This document shows, one piece after another, positions 1 to 8,798 of a stretch of 20,068 nucleotides of DNA. Every line of letters begins with the position of its first letter. Position 1 is the first letter of the stretch. The position numbers were made by a program, and so were the translations under genes. Under the pieces are notes generated by a model. It had not been told where the DNA came from and searched no databases. It was given only the letters and a program-made list of their open reading frames with translations. The stretch is taken from the NCBI GenBank assembly GCA_013423325.1, contig BLJB01000650.1, forward strand, positions 1 to 20,068, read 5' to 3'. This DNA is from Usnea hakonensis (taxonomy: Eukaryota > Ascomycota > Lecanoromycetes > Lecanorales > Parmeliaceae).

Positions 1-63
1 GCTTTCCTTCATAGAGATCCATAGTGAATACAACTACTATGTGTCCTACCCCATATTTTGACA
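1..63. other. RIP-spared left edge of the AT-rich block
   Basis: These bases keep CpA and TpG dinucleotides (for example in tccttcatag and actatgtgtcc), unlike almost everything that follows. The change to TpA-saturated DNA is sharp, at about 60-65. It is either unique host flank or the spared end of an element. It ends with TATTTTGACA (54-63), the same ten bases that end another spared patch at 11238-11247. No gene is visible. Confidence 0.6.
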
Positions 64-1052
64 TATTCTATAACTCTAAATATTATATAGTAAAGTAATC
101 TAAATATTATATTAATAGAGAAGCTTAATCTATATCTTATATATATATTAGAGTATCTATAGCGCTTTCGAATTAAAGTATACTATAAAGTAGATAGATA
201 AAATATAGTACTAGATACTCTATTAAGACTAGCTAGTTAATCTATCTTATATTAATTTAATAATAACTCTATCTTTAACTAAATTAATACTTTCCTAGTA
301 AGCCTTATTACTATATTTAATACCTTTTAATAATATATATAAGAGGGCTACTATAATAATAGATAGAATAGAATTATTTATATAGTTAAAGCTAATATAA
401 AATTAGATAAGAATATCGCTATATTATTATATATATTAGTAAATAGACTACTTTATTTTAATAATAATAAAAAAGACCTCTATCTATATATTTTAGTAAC
501 TCTAGAAAAGGATATATTTTAACTTATATATAATAAACTTAAATATCTAGATTACGCTTAAATATATAAAAGAATTATTAAGGGCCTATATATCTATAAT
601 CTCTCTAAGAAGCTTTATGAATTTATTTAGTACTACCCTATCTATTAATATAATTAGACCCCTTAATATAAACTCTATAGATCTTTATAGTCTATCTATA
701 TATCTTTTAAATCTTTCTATACGCTAAGTATTAACTTTATCTTAATCTTATCTATAACTACTATAGAAGAAAATTATATTATATTAGTTATAAATAAGTT
801 TTTTAAAGCCGTTATACTAATTCTAGATAAATTAATCTTTACCGCTACGAAGTAGACTATTAAACTATTAGATAAACTTACTAAACTAAATTAGAGTCTA
901 CCTAGAGTATTACTATTAAATTAAGATTATAAGTTTATTAGAGAATTATAGAGAGCTATCTTTATAGTACTAAAAGTCGATTTACTCTATTTATTAATAT
1001 ATTACCCCTAGATAGATAATATTTCTAAACGAACTAATTAGATAGTTAAGAT
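61..1052 (+). pseudogene. Ty3/gypsy element A: RNase H end plus integrase, RIP-degraded fragment
   Basis: This is part of a retrotransposon polyprotein that can be followed in one frame (codons beginning at 580, 1030 and so on). From about 115-240 it resembles the end of the gypsy RNase H domain, with a degraded YKPGKxNxVPDALSRLAS-type block. At about 505-650 comes the integrase zinc-binding region, including KGLYIYNLSKKLYEFI and then two degraded Cys positions. At about 690-1050 comes the integrase core, ending in a mutated YHPQTDGxSERTNQxVEI block (codons 1030-1050 read RTN, stop, IVK). Stops are TAA/TAG where Gln or Trp is expected, as RIP produces. The fragment is cut at about 61 by the spared flank and at 1053 by the LTR of element B. 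No LTR of A is visible, and its continuation is not found right of B. Family assignment is firm; the clade is not. Confidence 0.85.
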
Positions 1053-1286
1053 TGTTAGGGTTGGTATAGTAATGTGAGACTAGGAGGATAGATGTATTTC
1101 TATACAAGTATCTGGTAGTATTCTAGTAAGACTAATTCTTAAAAAAGAAGAAGAGAAAGAGGGGGGAATCGCTTCCTTAAGCTTATTCGCCAAGAAGCTA
1201 AGCCAATACCTATATTATATATACTAAGAGGATACGTAATATTTAGTAATATTATTATTATAGCGCTACTACCCCTAAGTCTAATA
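1053..1286 (-). repeat. 3' LTR of chromovirus B (left copy)
   Basis: It aligns end to end with 8230-8463 without gaps. Its plus-strand start TGTTAGG pairs with the CCTAACA end kept in the other copy, giving the usual TG...CA termini. It contains a purine-rich run around 1141-1168 (a pyrimidine tract in the element's sense). RIP is uneven: the first part keeps G and C where the right copy has A, while the last hundred bases or so carry the C-to-T and G-to-A changes. It is the 3' LTR because the polypurine tract lies at its internal side. Confidence 0.93.
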
Positions 1287-1302
1287 ACTATCTCCCCTCC
1301 TA
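1287..1302 (-). other. Polypurine tract (plus-strand primer) of chromovirus B
   Basis: On the minus strand this reads as a purine-rich run (core AGGAGGGGAGATAG) directly against the LTR. This is where the primer for plus-strand DNA synthesis lies in LTR retrotransposons. It confirms that B runs leftward and that 1053-1286 is its 3' LTR. Confidence 0.8.
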
Positions 1303-1669
1303 AGGATTCGTCCTTGAATCTATGTCTCTATATCTAATACTTATTAAAACCCTAAAACCCAGTAGGAAAAGAAGGGAAAGAGTTACTATAGTATAATAAT
1401 TACAATACGTACTTTGCGCGAATCCAAATAGTAAATAAAGCGTATTTTTATTTTAGTAGTTAAATAATATATTTTATTGTCGTTGCGCGGGTACTAAGTA
1501 ACGCGTAAAGTTAATGTTCGGTAGGGCTAATAATAAAATCTCGGGTATAAAATCTAATAATTTTAGGTTTATTTTTTTTACTTCTATAATATATCTTTAT
1601 TAATACTTTAATTTCTAAATACTATTTTATTACTCTATTTATATTAGGGAGTCGTCTTCTTTACTTACG
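1303..1669. other. Gap inside B between polypurine tract and antisense relic
   Basis: About 370 bases have no frame I can interpret. Some CpA and several CpG survive (around 1340-1510), so RIP was incomplete. The second half is T-rich and ends at the ATG at 1670. It could have been the leader or promoter of the antisense gene, but no defined motif supports that. Confidence 0.35.
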
Positions 1670-2890
1670 ATGTCCGATTCTAATTGTAATACTTAAGATG
1701 ACCCTAGCTACGTATCTACTTAGGGTTCCGTTCTTAATATTCAAATTCCCTTATATACGCGAGGTAGGCGTTTTATCGAAGAAATCCTATTATCTATCCT
1801 AAGTAAGAATAGTAAAAATTATATCCTCTATATTGATTTACTACCTTAAAATAAGACGTAGTAGGCTATTTAGATAGTCGTTACTAAAATATCTACTTTA
1901 ACCTTAGCGGGCGCTAATAGCGTATAGACTTTAAATTAGCCTATCGCTAACTAGCCTTCTACTCCGATCCGAAGTCTAGTTATTAATCCTCTATACGATA
2001 TAACTCCTCCCGGGGGTAAGTATATTACCCTACTAGGCGGCTAGCGTGCGCTTCTATTAGGCTTCTACCGTGAAGCGGGGGCTCCTTTCCTAGGTAGCGT
2101 ATCTTTAGTTTTTCCGGAGGTCTCTATTAATCTCCTAAGTAGACCCTTAGTCGTAAGTTTTAAATGTTATTAACCCGGTATCGCTTACGTATTCTTAGGG
2201 TGGTCGCCTAGCTATTATAAGGCGGTATAATAATCCCAATATTCTCCTTATAGAGAATACGTATTACCGGTACCTCTAATAGGTATAGCGAACTAACCCT
2301 TATTCTTATAATATATAGTTTAATACTAAAGGTTATATAGTATCTAAATATAACTATTACCGTTAACTAAGGAAGGACTACGTATTAGTAGGTTTTTCCT
2401 AGTGTTCTAGTAACGCGAGTAGTATTATTTATAGTCGTACCTACTACTAACTTCTAGTAGCTACCTATAAATATTAGAATCCGTAACTTAGCTAATGATC
2501 TAATATATAACCGCTAAGCCCGGGCTATCTCTATCCGTTATAGTCTTACTCTAGGATATATTATATATTACCCCCTTCGGCGCCTTAAATACTATACTAT
2601 AGAGTTTGACTAGCGCTTAATAGCCGTCTAACGCGTAGCTATACGGTTTAGAAAGGTAAAGAAACTAGATTCTTTATCTATCTAAGTTATTAAAGCTAAA
2701 ATCTTAAGGGGGATCTATATAACTCTTAAAACTATCTTAGATATATTATAATATATAGTATATTTATCGCTTTCCTTCTTGCGTTACCTATATATTTTAT
2801 AGGCGTTGTAGCTAATATTTTTTAGAATCGCTTACCTCCTCTCGACGATATATAGCCTCCTATAGGACTACCCTTACCTCCTAGGAGTAA
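1670..2890 (+). pseudogene. Unidentified antisense coding relic inside chromovirus B
   Basis: The frame starts at an ATG (MSDSN, 1670-1684), runs about 406 codons and closes with TAA at 2888-2890. It is broken by many TAA/TAG codons, all explainable as RIP-hit CAA, CAG or TGG. Between them are long protein-like stretches such as the ones around 1742-1843 (IPLYTRGRRFIEEILLSILS) and 1978-2163 (PPGGKYITLLGG, GFYREAGAPFLG). I do not recognise the family and see no transmembrane or catalytic motif I would stand behind. It lies opposite to gag-pol, between pol and the 3' LTR, converging on the pol end. After about 2690 a neighbouring frame also reads well, so the C-terminus is uncertain. It could be an antisense ORF of the element, a captured gene, or a nested insertion. 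Confidence 0.55.
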
Positions 2891-3070
2891 CGGTTCGAGT
2901 TCCGATGGTGGTTATTTAAATTCGCCCTCCGATGGGCTAAACTCATCTGCGGAGGGGGCCACTAGAGCGAATTAAGCAATTGGAGGGGGAGAGTAAGCGC
3001 GGTGTTGTATATGTATATTACTGGTATATCTGCCTTCGGGCATTATATTTCGCGATACCGCTTCGGCGGT
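2891..3070. other. RIP-spared, hairpin-rich island between pol and the antisense relic
   Basis: CpA and TpG survive here (ggtggttat, actcatctgcgg, gccactag, gcaattgg, ggtgttgtatatg) although both flanks are stripped of them. It holds three hairpins. One is CCCTCCG (2925-2931) with CGGAGGG (2950-2956), extended by an inner ATG/CAT pairing. The second is TGCC-TTCG-GGCA at 3031-3042. The third is ACCGC-TTCG-GCGGT at 3057-3070. On the element's own sense strand the two small loops read CGAA. The position, just past both converging coding ends, would suit a 3'-end or terminator function, but that is inference. Confidence 0.6.
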
Positions 3071-3102
3071 CTTAATATTTACTTTACTATAGGGCGTAAC
3101 TT

Positions 3103-6100
3103 TTATTTATTAAATACGTCGACTAAATCTGGAGTATCTATATCGTCCTTAGTAATCCACTGGTCATATTCCTTAGGATAGCCTACCTAGCGTACCAGGT
3201 ATTCTAGGACTCCTTTTCGCGTGCGTTTCTTTAGGATTTCTTCTACTTTACTAATTTTATTATTATCTATCAAATTAGGAGCTAGATACTCTAGGATATT
3301 CGTATTACCCTTTCTCCTTTAGTATAGCTCTAATAATAATATATAAAAGATAGGGTAAATACGGTAAGCGGGGGGTAACTATAGATAGTACGCTTACTTC
3401 CCTACTTGCCTTCTAATACGGAAAGGTTCGATTACTTTATCTAAAAGCTTCTTATTTAGCCTTTTTTACTTTAGATTCTTAGCTAATAGTAATACTAGAT
3501 CGCTTTCTCGGAATTCTTACTTCTAGTAAATTCGATTATAGGACTTTGCTTACGTCTTAAGTACGCTTTACTAGCGTTTTATTAGATCTTATCTAATTAA
3601 ATCGATTTTTTTGACTCGTTCTTTTACTACGGATACCTCTCCTTCGGTAGCCTCGTCCTCGTGACGTAGTTCTATTTCCGGGTTATACCTATATATTACT
3701 TTAAAAGGACTATACCCGATTATTATATAACTACTTTACTAATATACGAATTCTATAATTAGTAATAGTATTACCTAGTCGTCTTGATTATCTAAGTAGT
3801 ATATATAGAGGTAGTACTCTAGTATCTAGTTTTACCTTTTGGTTTACCTATTAGTTTATAGGTAGAAGGCGGTACTTAGCCGGCGTTTAATCTATATCTA
3901 ATAGTATACTTCTAACTAGAATATATTTGTGAAGATAGGTCCTCTATCTATTATAGTATCTTACGGGGCTCTAAATTTTATAAAGATCTCTCGTATTAGG
4001 ATTTCTTCTAACTCTATAGTATTAATTTTCTTAGTAGTAGGAAGATAGTAGACTATTTTAGTATATCTATCTACTACTATAAGAATCGAATTATAAACGA
4101 TACCGTTTCGCTTACTCGGAGGTAAATTAGTAATAAAATCTATTATAATTTCTTTCTACGGATTTAAGGGGATTAGCAACGCTCCTAATTTACCGTAGAG
4201 GTAATAGCGTTTTACCTTAACCCTTTAATAGATATTATAAGTACTTATATACTCCTTAATATCTACTTTTATACTTTTCTAAAAGTATTTTCTACTAATT
4301 AATTTAGAGGTCTTATTAGCCCCGAAATGCCCCGCTAATAGGTCGTTATAATAGCGTTTTATTAGCTCTTTACGGACAGACGCTTCTTTAGGGATATATA
4401 GTCTACTATTATAGTATAGTAGCCCCTAGCTATCTATTATCTAAGCTCCGGCGTCCTTATTGCGCTTACCTTACGCTTTACTAGCCTTCTACTAGGTAAT
4501 AAGAGCGTCCTCTTATTAAAGTACCTTAATAAGTTTATAGATAGGCTTACTACTAGGATTATATATTATTTCGCTTATAACTAAAATATTAGCTACTAAG
4601 CGTAGGACGAACTATTTATAACTAATAGTCCTAGCGATAGGATTAAGCTATACCTTAGCTATATCACGATTATATTAAGCCGGTATCTCGCCTATATTCC
4701 TTCTAATTTAAGGCTAAGGTTCTCTAGTCCTCGAATAATATACTATATTCAGGTATATTTCCTATATAGCTATAGTTATCAATAATCTAAATACTATTTT
4801 AATAGGTACTTGATCTATGCTACCTACGCTTCCTCCTAAGGTAATATCTATACCTTACTAATATATAGTTCGAATTACTATAAAAATCGGATTTAATAAG
4901 CTACTAATCGTCGCTAGCTTCTACTATAATATTAATAATAGCTTATTAATCGAATGGTTTTTATCCTTATAGTTAGGATGTCTTAATAGTATATCGGCGG
5001 GGTTTATCTTACTAGAACGATATAAAATAAAGAAATCGAAACTAGCCAACTTTATTACCTATTTTATCTATCGTCCATTTAAATTCGGCTAACCTATAAA
5101 ATACTTTAGATTATTATAGTTAGTTAAGACTTTAACTGGGCTATTTACCCCTTCTAAATAGTAACGCTAGTATTTAAATATTATAATAATAGCAAGTAAC
5201 TCCTAATTATAAGTCTTATAGTTTCGCTCTATATTAATTATCTTTCGAGAATAGAAAGTAACTAGATACTACTACTTATTTATTTTTTAGTACTAGGTCA
5301 AAATACTTACTAAGGCAAATTCGGAAGTATCCGTTTTAATATAGATTAGAAGGTTAGGATCGAAGTATCTTAATAGAGAAGTAGTCGTAAACGCGGCCTA
5401 TAGCCTAGTAAACGCTACCTTAGTATTATCTAGCTACTTAAAAGGACCTGACTTCTTTCCTTTTTCGCTTCCTTTCAAAAGACCCGTTAAAGGGCCTATA
5501 ATCTACGAGTAATAGTAAATAAACCTCCGATAGAAGTTTATAAACCCTAAGAATACCTAAATATCGTAGTAATTCTTAGGCTTCGGCTAATCTTAGATAG
5601 TAGTTACCCTATATTTATCTATAGAGATATCGTTAATTAATACGATAAACCCTAGGAATTCGACTTCGATAGTAAAGAATTTATATTTCTTTAAACTTAC
5701 AAAAAGACTTACCTTTCGTAGTCTACTTAAGATCTATCTAACGTAGTTAATATATTCCTCCCGCGTTTCGGAGTAGATAAGTATATTATCTAAATAGATA
5801 ATATAGAATTAGTTAATAAGACTACTTAATAACTTATTAATATATACTTAAAACGTTGCGGGGGTATTAGTAAGATTAAATAGTATTACTAGATACTTAA
5901 AGTAGCCGTACTATATTCGGAAGGCTATCTTCTACTTATCGCCCTTTCTAATCCATATACGATAATATATATCCTTAAGATCTAACTTAGTGAATTACTT
6001 TATACTATTAAGGCGGTCTAAGGTCTTACTAATTAGTAGTAATAAATAGTAATTCTTAATAGTTACCTTATTTAACCTACGGTAATTAATATATAAACGT

Positions 6101-6957
6101 AGTCCACCGTCCTTTTTTAGAATAAAAAGAATAGGGGCTTCTATAGGACTAATCGAATACTAAATCTATCCTTTTATAAGAGCGTTATCAAGATAGCTAC
6201 GTAGTATAGCTAATTTCGTATTCGATAGGTTATATAGAGGGCTAAACGGGGGTTCTATAGTTATCTCGATAGCGTAATCCTATCCTTTATAAGAGGGAAG
6301 CTTTCCTACTTCCTTAGTTAAAAAAATATTAGCGTAATCCTTAAGTTCTTAAGGGACTTCTAGTATCTTTACTATACTTTCCTAGTAAGATATATTTATA
6401 CCTATAGTACTAACCTAGTAGCTCGCTTTTAGAGCTACTATTACTAATATAATTAAGGTATACACAGTCTTTTCTCCTTTTAGCGAGGCCGCGAATTTAT
6501 TTAGATTAAGCAGTTTATAAGCTTACTAATCGATACTAAAACGCTATATTTAATCTACTATATCTATTTTTATTCTTTCCTCTATTAAGGTAGGAAGGCC
6601 TAAGACTAAAGGCGGACCTTCTTTATTAATGGCGTAGAACGTATATTAGTAGCGCTTCTTGTATGTCCAGCTATCGCGAATTATATATAATATAATATAT
6701 ATACTATAGTAATAAGCCGATTTCCCGTCTATCTACTATAGGGTCGGTAAGGGAGCTTCAATATAATAAAGATTATATTCGATTACGAAGCGTTAACTAA
6801 TTATATTAATCTCGGCTCTATTATTAAAATAGAATTATATAGGGACTAAATCCTTTAAGTCTTCCTTAATAATATATCTATCGTATACTAAAGAAGGTAA
6901 CGAGATAACTCCTTTTACTACCCTCGCGTAGGTAGAGTCTTCGACGAGGGCTTACCT
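3103..6957 (-). pseudogene. pol: Pol polyprotein of chromovirus B (PR-RT-RH-IN-chromodomain), RIP-inactivated
   Basis: One frame (codon low coordinate equal to 1 modulo 3) carries the whole polyprotein without an indel, about 1285 codons, ending at TAA 3103-3105. The protease active site DSGA is mutated to NNRA at 6814-6825, followed by EINIIS. RT begins with DGGLRL (DGG at 6103-6111) and has the YLDD box as YLDN at 5785-5796, then ILIYSETREEY. RNase H begins with ETDTSEFA (key Asp codon 5329-5331) and ends with a PGKxNPADxLLR-like block. Integrase has GHFGANK (about 4314-4334), first Asp in DFITNLPP (4138-4140), second Asp in DRGPIFTN (3946-3948), and Lys where the catalytic Glu is expected. 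A GPY/F-like region (VIEPFRIRRQVG) sits near 3395-3440. Internal TAA/TAG and the D-to-N and E-to-K losses all fit RIP. It is dead. Confidence 0.93.
3106..3255 (-). other. Chromodomain at the C-terminus of pol (part of the pol relic)
   Basis: The last fifty or so residues read LKKRTRKGVLEYLVR, stop, VGYPKEYDQWITKDDI and then DTPDLVDVFNK. This is the chromodomain pattern EYLVRWxGYxxExxxWxxxxxL, with the first aromatic-cage Trp changed to TAG. In chromoviruses this domain sits behind integrase and directs insertion to heterochromatin by reading methylated histone H3. That suits an element found in an AT-rich, silenced block, although the link here is inference. Confidence 0.88.
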
Positions 6958-6963
6958 TTTCCC
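6957..6963 (-). promoter_or_regulatory. Probable -1 ribosomal frameshift slippery site, gag to pol
   Basis: The minus strand reads G-GGA-AAA in the gag frame, which fits the X-XXY-YYZ rule. Gag and pol codons have low coordinates 0 and 1 modulo 3, so pol is exactly in the -1 frame. Slippage here would lead into AGG-TAA-GCC-CTC, where the TAA is a likely RIP product of CAA, and on to LVEDSTYARVVKGV and the protease. I did not identify a clear downstream pseudoknot. Confidence 0.6.
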
Positions 6964-7965
6964 TTCTTCGGGACCGCGTATACCCGATATTTATCTAGTG
7001 ACCCTAGCGGTATACTATTAGTATCTTCTACCTTCGGAGCGGTATACTCGGTAATATAGTATCCCTTCTTTTTATAATTCTAATATTAAACTATCTTTAA
7101 AAATTCCTTCTTAGATTTTTCGTTTAATTAGGTCTTACCCTTATTACCGCTTTTATTTTCCTTAGACTTATCGTTCGTCTAACCTCCGCTTTAATAGTTT
7201 ATAGAGATAGATCTTTATTTACTACCTCGGTTCCCTCTTTAGGATAATATATTATTATCTTTATAGGTAGTATTCCTTCTTTTTCGATTATTTTTAAGTC
7301 GTATTATTAGTAATACGAGTTCGTTTCGCCTAGTTAGAATAATCTATATATTAGTAATAGCTATACGAATCTCTGGCTTTAGCCTAGTAAAGAAATAGGA
7401 TATTTGTTACTCTTCCGTATAAGGGAGTATTTAGGCCTCTAGGCTATTTAGGTAGGTATCGAATTCTCGGACTATTTAGTTCTATCTTTAAGAGGCGTTA
7501 GTATACGCTTAGGCGACGTCTAGCTTACGGTTTACCGGGTCCTCGACGAGGTTTAGTAGGAAGGCTATATACTAGGGCTAGATAGAAATATTATCTAGAT
7601 CTTTTATATTTTCGTTTCGGTATTATTCCTTTAGCGTTTCGGCTAGGAATTAGTTATACTATCGGATCTTATCGTCTTCGGTAATAAAGTTCTAGGGTAT
7701 TAGACTAAATTAGTCTTCTGCGTCCCTTATCTAATTTCGGTATTCTCGAATACTTTTCGTATAGAAAATCTGTAGGTCCTTAGGCTAAAGGTTACGTTAC
7801 GTCTTCGCCGGCCCTACGTTCTTCTAGGTACTACCGGCTATACGCTTTTTACTACGTTCCAGGGCGTAAATCTCCTCTGTTAGGTCTTAGAGTTATCGGT
7901 TCTTCGTAAGGGTATCTCGCCTTCGAGTAGTATCTATTATCTAATCGTCAACCGTTCGTTGCGGG

Positions 7966-8029
7966 TTATTACTAGTATTAGTATTAATATTAGTTTTAGT
8001 TTTAGTTTCGGTTTCTATTTCGGTCTCTA
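7966..8029 (-). repeat. Degenerate hexamer repeat coding Thr-rich stretch in gag
   Basis: On the plus strand this reads as a run of TTAGTA/TTAGTT/TTCGGT-like six-base units. In the gag frame it gives alternating Glu/Lys/Asn and Thr codons (ETET, KTKT, NINTNT). It is an in-frame low-complexity linker, probably expanded by slippage. Confidence 0.6.
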
Positions 8030-8217
8030 TACGGGCATATCCGTCGTCTTCGAGTTCAGATATATAACCGGTACCTACTAAGGGGACTTATATATTCCGG
8101 CGCTGGTTTCTAACGGTTACTAATAAGGATAATCCACCAGCGTTATTAACGCGTCGCGGGTTCGCTCTAGTATTAGTTACTATTCTAGTTACAGATTACT
8201 ATCCCTAAGAAGGGTAG

Positions 8218-8229
8218 AAGAATTAGAAT
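8218..8229 (-). other. Candidate primer-binding site of chromovirus B (self-priming type)
   Basis: Read from the end of the 5' LTR, the leader begins ATTCTAATTCTTC. It does not start with the TGG usual for a tRNA primer. Its CTAATTCTT (minus strand 8226-8218) is an exact complement of AAGAATTAG in the LTR transcript (8317-8309), which lies just behind a long pyrimidine tract where transcription could begin. This resembles the Tf1 self-priming arrangement. Nine AT-rich bases are weak evidence alone. Confidence 0.4.
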
Positions 8230-8463
8230 TATTAAGATTAGTATAGTAATATAAGACTAGGAGGATAGATATATTTCTATACAAGTATCTAGTAGTATTC
8301 TAGTAAGACTAATTCTTAAAAAAGAAGAAGAGAAAGAGGGGGGAATCGCTTCCTTAAGCTTATTCGCCAAGAAGCCAAGCCAACACCTATATTACGTATA
8401 CCAAGAGGATACGTAATACTTGGCAATATTGTCATTATAGCGCTACTGCCCCTGAGCCTAACA
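8230..8463 (-). repeat. 5' LTR of chromovirus B (right copy)
   Basis: It is the same length as the left copy, 234 bp, with plus-strand start TATTAAG (from TGTTAGG) and end CCTAACA. The last hundred bases or so keep CpA and TpG (gccaagccaacacc, cttggcaatattgtcatt), whereas the first part has G-to-A changes. It contains a perfect 10-bp inverted repeat: TATTACGTAT at 8390-8399, a nine-base loop, then ATACGTAATA at 8409-8418. The left arm is destroyed in the other LTR. It would hold the promoter in its U3 part. A purine run at about 8318-8345 is a pyrimidine tract in the sense strand. Confidence 0.93.
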
Positions 8464-8798
8464 TATTTACTATAATTCTAATTAATATTAAAGTTAGAAG
8501 TCGAACTATCTTTACTACTAATATTATAATAAATAGAGTTAATATCTTAATAAAGCTTATAAGACTTCTTATAATAATTATAATAATTATAATAGTTATT
8601 CTTTTAATTATAATTATTATAGTATTTATAATCTCTATTATTATATTATTACTTATTATTATTATTTTAGCTACGGCTTAATATTTATTTATATTAGTTT
8701 ATTCTACCCTTATATTTATTATAAGTATAATAGTTCTTTTTATAATTCTAATAGAATTTAATTAAGTATTAGATATAGATAATATCTAGTTCTTTAAC
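8464..8798. other. Low-complexity AT-rich stretch right of B
   Basis: The sequence is dominated by ATA/ATT trinucleotide runs (about 8565-8670). In one plus frame these would give Ile-rich text, as RIP would make from Thr codons, so it may be the linker of a degraded protein continuous with the relic at 8799. It does not continue the integrase of element A that B interrupts on its left. Nothing else is seen. Confidence 0.4.

Larger units (their letters stand above)
6918..8183 (-). pseudogene. gag: Gag of chromovirus B, RIP-degraded
   Basis: The frame (codon low coordinate divisible by 3) runs about 420 codons from a probable start at 8181-8183. That codon now reads ATA, as RIP would leave ATG, and is followed by VTNTRANPRR, 47 bases inside the 5' LTR. 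An N-terminal acidic stretch leads into a Thr-rich repeat (about 7966-8029). At about 7295-7390 lies the gag-end block RLKPEIRIAITN...RRNELVLL. Near 7043-7085 is a CCHC zinc knuckle, seen as Y-x-N-Y-x-K-K-G-Y-Y-I-T-E-Y with Cys and His replaced by Tyr through C-to-T and G-to-A changes. The frame stops at TAG 6918-6920, 36 bases past the slippery heptamer. Gag would form the particle and bind the RNA. Start and ends are inferred from frame and context. Confidence 0.75.
1053..8463 (-). mobile_element. Ty3/gypsy chromovirus B, near full length, RIP-degraded
   Basis: This is an LTR retrotransposon of 7411 bp read on the minus strand. It has two LTRs of exactly 234 bp (1053-1286 and 8230-8463), a polypurine tract beside the left LTR, gag, a pol in the -1 frame relative to gag, and a C-terminal chromodomain, which defines chromoviruses. 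Domain order is Gag, protease, RT, RNase H, integrase, chromodomain. Between pol and the 3' LTR lie 1.8 kb that this family does not need, with an antisense coding relic and a RIP-spared island. No target-site duplication is visible: the five bases before 1053 are AAGAT and those after 8463 are TATTT. The element is richer in G+C and CpG than its surroundings, so it probably went through fewer RIP rounds. Confidence 0.93.

Noticed and set aside
2890..2905. Sequence like a tRNA B box (GGTTCGAGTTCC)
   Set aside because: It has one base too many for the consensus, the T-arm stem does not pair, and no A box or acceptor stem is found upstream.
8565..8670. CRISPR-like or minisatellite array
   Set aside because: Only irregular ATA/ATT low complexity, with no fixed unit or spacers.
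8464..8798. Continuation of element A integrase after B
   Set aside because: All three plus frames were read; none gives the expected block after the RTNQxVEI motif.
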